Below are positions 35,093 through 38,644 of a DNA stretch of 38,644 bases, piece after piece. Position 1 is the first letter of the stretch; the number at the start of each line of letters is the position of its first letter. A model generated the notes under the pieces. That model did no database searches, was not told where the DNA came from, and worked only from the letters and a program-made list of their open reading frames with translations. The translations under genes were made by a program, and so were the position numbers. The stretch comes from Pseudomonas caricapapayae (GTDB lineage Bacteria > Pseudomonadota > Gammaproteobacteria > Pseudomonadales > Pseudomonadaceae): the NCBI RefSeq assembly GCF_001400735.1, contig NZ_LJPW01000131.1, forward strand, positions 1 through 38,644, read 5' to 3'.

Positions 35093-36064
35093 TCACTCCT
35101 CGTTTGCCGGACGGTTGCCGCGATCGATGAACGCCAGCGCCTGATAAAGCGCCCGGACGCGAGGCATGTCAAACCCCGCGGCAAGCGCTGCGGTGAGGGG
35201 GCGAGCATAAATGGCGTCCAGCTCCAGCGGTCGTTTCTCGACCAGGTCGTGGTACATGCTCGGCCTGTAATCCGGCATGCCTTGGGTCACTGCGAGCAAA
35301 TGCTCTGCGAAACCGGGTGGCAAGGCGTGGCCACAGGCCTCGGCACCCTGTACTACTTCGTCCATCAGCGCCCGCAGCAATGCCTGACTGTCAGGATCCG
35401 CCATCAATTGGCTCGTCCCCGCCTGCAACAGTGCCGAAAGACCATTGTAAGGTACGTTCCAGACCAGCTTCTGCCAGCGGGCCTGCGGCAGGCTGGCCAT
35501 GACCGGAGCGTCGATGCCGGCAGTCTTGAACAGGGCAGCACAGGCCTCCACAATCGCCATGCGACTTGCCTCGTCGACTGCCGGGCCACTGTGATAGCCA
35601 ACGCTGACCGCGCCGAAAGCCTGGTGGGCAATGACGCCAGGCGCCACCCGGTTGACGCAGACGAAACACAGCCCTCCCACTATATGCACGCTGTCAGGCA
35701 AGACCTTGCGCAGCTGGTCTTCGACGGCCAGGCCGTTCTGCAACAGCAACACTGTGGCGTTCGGCGCGGCTACCTGGCTGATGATCGGACCCAGCGCGGC
35801 ATTGCCGGTGCTCTTGGTGCCGACCAGCAACCAGTCGCAAGGCGGCATGTCAGCCGCCGAGCAATAGGCTTGAACCGGCTTGAGATGCAGCTCGCCATGC
35901 ATGGCGCTATTGACCAGCAGACCCTGACGCGCGACCGTTTCAAACTCGCTGCGCAGCAGAAAGTGCACGTCGTATCCGGCACGCGCCAGCATCAATCCGT
36001 AAAAACCACCAATGGCACCGGTACCTATGATGCCGACACGTGGGCGGCGGGACTCAACACTCAT
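35093..36064 (-). CDS. Putative 2-dehydropantoate 2-reductase (PanE/ApbA family)
   Basis: NADPH-dependent ketopantoate reductase family, 323 residues. The N-terminal Rossmann motif GIIGTGAIGGFYG binds NADPH, the catalytic lysine is in RWQKLVWNVPYNGLSALL, and the C-terminal domain contains SMYHDLVEKRPLELDAIYA, where the glutamate and neighbouring residues bind substrate. Pseudomonads have several paralogues, so this copy may act on another 2-oxo acid; it is not named panE here for that reason. Confidence 0.87.
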   Translation of the reverse strand: MSVESRRPRVGIIGTGAIGGFYGLMLARAGYDVHFLLRSEFETVARQGLLVNSAMHGELHLKPVQAYCSAADMPPCDWLLVGTKSTGNAALGPIISQVAAPNATVLLLQNGLAVEDQLRKVLPDSVHIVGGLCFVCVNRVAPGVIAHQAFGAVSVGYHSGPAVDEASRMAIVEACAALFKTAGIDAPVMASLPQARWQKLVWNVPYNGLSALLQAGTSQLMADPDSQALLRALMDEVVQGAEACGHALPPGFAEHLLAVTQGMPDYRPSMYHDLVEKRPLELDAIYARPLTAALAAGFDMPRVRALYQALAFIDRGNRPANEE

Positions 36065-36306
36065 GAGCTCTCCCTTTGGCTGTCTCGGTAATGGGTCTTA
36101 CACTATCCGTTGCAGCGGTTTGTCTTGCAATACGGCAGCGCAACTCGGCGGACAGCCGTGCGGAACACGCCCGATACCTCGTTTACTTATTGTCGAACAG
36201 CGCGATAACGCGCTAAGGTTCGGCTCCCCGCTGCGCTCAAACCTGCTGGGCACCGCCGCACGGGGTACCGTTGGCGGCCAGTACCCGCGACCTGATGAGT
36301 AACACG

Positions 36307-37383
36307 ATGGCTGATTTACCGATTGACGACCTCAACGTTGCCTCCAACGAGACTCTGATCACCCCGGATCAGCTCAAGCGCGACATCCCGCTGACCGACG
36401 CTGCCCTGCACACTGTCAGTCAGGGACGCGAAGTGATTCGCAACATCCTCGATGGCAATGACCACCGCCTGTTCATCGTGATCGGCCCCTGCTCGATCCA
36501 TGATTTGAAGGCAGCCAAGGAGTACGCCGAGCGCCTCAAGGCATTGGCGGCGGAAGTCTCCGACACGCTGTATCTGGTGATGCGCGTCTATTTCGAGAAG
36601 CCTCGCACCACAGTGGGCTGGAAAGGCCTGATCAACGATCCGTACCTGGATGACTCGTTCAAGATCCAGGATGGCCTGCACATCGGTCGCCAGCTGCTGC
36701 TGGATCTGGCTGAGATGGGTCTGCCGACTGCCACCGAAGCACTGGACCCGATCTCCCCGCAGTATTTGCAGGACCTGATCAGCTGGTCGGCCATCGGCGC
36801 ACGCACCACCGAATCCCAGACTCACCGGGAGATGGCCTCCGGCCTGTCTTCGGCAGTCGGCTTCAAGAACGGTACGGACGGCGGCCTGACCGTTGCCATC
36901 AACGCCTTGCAATCGGTCTCGAGCCCGCATCGTTTCCTGGGGATCAACCAGGAAGGCGGCGTGTCGATCGTGACCACCAAGGGCAACGCCTATGGTCATG
37001 TCGTGCTGCGCGGCGGCAATGGCAAGCCCAACTATGACTCGGTCAGCGTTGCGCTCTGCGAACAGGCCCTGAACAAGTCCGGCATCCGCCCGAACATCAT
37101 GGTCGACTGCAGCCACGCCAACTCCAACAAGGACCCGGCCCTGCAACCGCTGGTGATGGAAAACGTTGCCAACCAGATTCTTGAAGGCAATGAGTCCATT
37201 ATCGGCCTGATGGTTGAGAGTCATTTGAACTGGGGCTGCCAGGCTATTCCGAAAGACCTGTCGGAATTGCAATACGGCGTATCCATTACCGATGCCTGCA
37301 TCGATTGGGCAAGCACTGAAAAAACCCTGCGCAGCATGCACGCTAAACTCAAGGGTGTACTGCCCGCTCGCAAGCGCAAGTAA
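36307..37383 (+). CDS. 3-deoxy-7-phosphoheptulonate synthase (DAHP synthase, type I)
   Basis: First step of the shikimate pathway: PEP plus erythrose 4-phosphate to DAHP. It has 358 residues from the chosen ATG (MADLPIDDLNVASNETLITP), the length and N-terminus of the P. aeruginosa homologue PA1750. Family motifs are VIGPCSIHD, MRVYFEKPRTTVGWKG, GARTTESQTHREMASGLS, VLRGGNGKPNYD and VDCSHANSNKDP. An ATG four codons upstream and a TTG further upstream are open but have no better ribosome binding site. Which aromatic amino acid inhibits it cannot be told from sequence here. It ends at a strong terminator. Confidence 0.94.
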   Translation: MADLPIDDLNVASNETLITPDQLKRDIPLTDAALHTVSQGREVIRNILDGNDHRLFIVIGPCSIHDLKAAKEYAERLKALAAEVSDTLYLVMRVYFEKPRTTVGWKGLINDPYLDDSFKIQDGLHIGRQLLLDLAEMGLPTATEALDPISPQYLQDLISWSAIGARTTESQTHREMASGLSSAVGFKNGTDGGLTVAINALQSVSSPHRFLGINQEGGVSIVTTKGNAYGHVVLRGGNGKPNYDSVSVALCEQALNKSGIRPNIMVDCSHANSNKDPALQPLVMENVANQILEGNESIIGLMVESHLNWGCQAIPKDLSELQYGVSITDACIDWASTEKTLRSMHAKLKGVLPARKRK

Positions 37384-37411
37384 CTGGCTGACTGATTAAC
37401 CTGCAACAACG

Positions 37412-37440
37412 AAAACGCCGAGCATATGCTCGGCGTTTTT
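37412..37440. terminator. Bidirectional terminator after the DAHP synthase gene
   Basis: A perfect palindrome with arms AAAACGCCGAGCAT (37412-37425) and ATGCTCGGCGTTTT (37426-37439), T-run on the plus strand and matching A-run for the minus strand. It separates the DAHP synthase gene from the convergent GNAT gene. Confidence 0.92.
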
Positions 37441-37468
37441 CATGTTGACGGTCAGTAAGCTCGATGCA

Positions 37469-37756
37469 TCAGAGCTTGGCCGCCTGCGACTGCAAGTCAT
37501 GCAGTTCCATATAACGCTCGACATAAGAACAGGACGGTATGACGGAATAGCCCATGCTATCGGCATAGTCCAGAGCCTCTTTGGTCAGGGCAGCGGCAAT
37601 ACCGCGACCTCGCAAGGCGTCTGGCACGAATGTCCGGTAGAAATCCAGCGTCTGCTTGCCGAGATCCATGTACGTCAGATAGGCACGATGGCCGTCGATA
37701 ATGATTTCGAAATGGTGGCCGACTTCGTCATGGTGGATGGACAACGCCTCGCTCAT
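37469..37756 (-). CDS. Small GNAT-like N-acetyltransferase (YjdJ / Acetyltransf_CG type)
   Basis: A 95-residue single-domain protein. The acetyl-CoA-binding loop reads FVPDALRGRGIAAALTKEAL, followed by DYADSMGYSVIPSCSYVERYM with the cysteine typical of the small 'CG' acetyltransferases. The ATG at 37756 (MSEALSIHHDE) has GAGGAG 5 bases before it; the open frame extends 22 codons upstream without support. Substrate unknown. Confidence 0.88.
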   Translation of the reverse strand: MSEALSIHHDEVGHHFEIIIDGHRAYLTYMDLGKQTLDFYRTFVPDALRGRGIAAALTKEALDYADSMGYSVIPSCSYVERYMELHDLQSQAAKL

Positions 37757-38132
37757 CGCTACTCCTCGCGGGTCTTGGAATTTGACCCCTACCTTACCGG
37801 TCTTTTTCAGGCGAAGGAACATCTACGCCACCCAGTGCCTGTTTTCGACACCGGTAAGAGCATTGCCGATCTCGATGCACATCACAGTGAGATAGTAGGC
37901 ACCATTGCTGACTATGCTCAAGCGCAGTCAGAGTAAAAACACCCGGAAATGTTCACGCACCGACCGACAGTCAAACCTGTCAGGTTTTTGCAGGTGTGCG
38001 AGCGAGTTCTTCGGAACGCTCGATGCGGACAGTGGTCCAGTGAAAGTGGATAGTTTTTGTACAGAACGCTTGAGAAGTAACGCGGAACGCTTTCAAAGCG
38101 GGGAATTTTAGCAGCTTCTTGCGCTGGGTCCG
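37757..38132. other. Intergenic region without a gene, between the GNAT gene and the oprI promoter
   Basis: No open frame here has protein-like features. A 15-base palindrome AAACCTG-T-CAGGTTT lies at 37973-37987, followed by extra T residues; it could be an operator or a short weak terminator. The remainder probably holds upstream elements of the highly expressed oprI gene. Confidence 0.45.
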
Positions 38133-38160
38133 TTTACTTACTACAAACAATGGGTACTAT
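38133..38160 (+). promoter_or_regulatory. Sigma-70-type promoter of oprI
   Basis: TTTACT (38133-38138) and TACTAT (38155-38160) with a 16-base spacer, about 68 bases upstream of the oprI start codon. Each hexamer matches 4 of 6 consensus bases. Confidence 0.45.
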
Positions 38161-38228
38161 GTACGCCGGTCGTTTTCTCATTTTCGAGAGATGACTAATT
38201 TGAACAAAATTCCTTGAAGGTGAACACG

Positions 38229-38480
38229 ATGAACAACGTTCTGAAATTCTCTGCTCTGGCTCTGGCCGCAGTTCTGGCTACCGGTTGCAGCAGCGTATCC
38301 AAAGAAACCGAAGCTCGTCTGACAGCTACCGAAGACGCAGCAGCTCGTTCGCAAGCACGTGCCGACGAAGCCTACCGCAAGGCTGACGAAGCTCTGGCTG
38401 CTGCTCAAAAAGCTCAGCAAACTGCTGACGAAGCCAACGAGCGCGCTCTGCGCATGTTGGACAAAGCCAGCCGCAAGTAA
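38229..38480 (+). CDS. oprI: Major outer-membrane lipoprotein OprI (Lpp-like)
   Basis: An 83-residue lipoprotein, the usual OprI length. A signal peptide ends in the lipobox LATGC with C20 as the lipidated residue. The mature part is an alanine-rich coiled coil with heptad spacing (about residues 28-78), and the C-terminus ends in RK, the lysine that Lpp proteins attach to peptidoglycan. The ATG at 38229 (MNNVLKFSALAL) follows AAGGTG by 7 bases; an open frame from 38214 is not needed. It is expected to be one of the most abundant proteins of the cell. Confidence 0.96.
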   Translation: MNNVLKFSALALAAVLATGCSSVSKETEARLTATEDAAARSQARADEAYRKADEALAAAQKAQQTADEANERALRMLDKASRK

Positions 38481-38500
38481 TAATCCCTCCGGATTATTGA

Positions 38501-38532
38501 AAGCCGATCCGGTAACGGGTCGGCTTTTTTTT
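38501..38532 (+). terminator. Intrinsic terminator of oprI
   Basis: A 10-bp stem, AAGCCGATCC (38501-38510) with GGGTCGGCTT (38517-38526), one T-G wobble, loop GGTAAC, then a run of eight T residues (38525-38532). It lies 20 bases past the oprI stop. Confidence 0.93.
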
Positions 38533-38644
38533 GCCTGTTGTCTGGCGGGGTGATTGCGTGCAAAAGTCTGAATGACTGTTCTGCTGCGTCGCGCGACGGT
38601 TCTGTGATGTCAGGTGGGTTGGGATTCGACTCAGATTCTCGTTC

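Overview
The window looks like a chromosome segment of a Pseudomonas syringae-group bacterium. It carries a levansucrase of the P. syringae Lsc type, OprF, OprI, SigX, CmpX and CmaX in Pseudomonas order, an AcnD/PrpF-type methylcitrate cluster, and a backbone whose gene order I recognise from P. aeruginosa (nas, cobA, oprF, sigX, cmpX, crfX, cmaX, rraA-like, estX, ppsA, ppsR, then pabB, thrH, cysH, cysB, uspA and a DAHP synthase). The assignment rests on gene content and remembered gene order, not on a database search. No rRNA, tRNA, CRISPR array, transposase or prophage gene was seen.

Layout. (1) 1-1073: levansucrase on the minus strand, cut off by the left edge. (2) 1074-9920: two nitrate-assimilation transcription units on the plus strand. 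One is a nitrate transporter plus a PP2C/Ser-Thr kinase fusion; the other is a NirB-like flavoprotein, an assimilatory nitrate reductase and cobA. Each unit is preceded by a sigma-54-type promoter, RNA hairpins with hexanucleotide loops and an intrinsic terminator, which is the architecture of NasT (ANTAR-domain) antitermination. The siroheme nitrite reductase usually found here (nirBD) is absent; only the flavoprotein part of NirB is present. (3) 10009-14478: minus-strand envelope group rraA-like, cmaX, crfX, cmpX, sigX, oprF. (4) 14580-19135: estX, ppsA (minus) and its regulator ppsR (plus). (5) 19189-26071: propionate (2-methylcitrate) operon, transcribed GntR regulator, prpB, prpC, acnD, prpF, with no prpD, two copies of a GTCGAC-centred operator candidate, and a cluster of palindromic repeats between acnD and prpF. 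(6) 26371-30860: a tightly coupled cassette of retropepsin-like protease, inactive transglutaminase/7TM protein and ATP-grasp ligase, running into pabB. (7) 30907-38480: thrH, cysH, cysB, uspA, 5'-nucleotidase, PanE-like reductase, DAHP synthase, a GNAT protein and oprI.

How the parts work together. Regions 2 and 7 serve nitrogen and sulfur assimilation: nitrate uptake and reduction, siroheme synthesis, APS reduction and the CysB regulator. Regions 4 and 5 join propionyl-CoA oxidation to pyruvate with pyruvate-to-PEP conversion and its phosphorylation control. Region 3 is a cell-envelope stress group. The candidates I consider most worth follow-up are the duplicated nas attenuators, the replacement of NirBD by a lone flavoprotein, and the poorly characterised protease/transglutaminase/ATP-grasp cassette.
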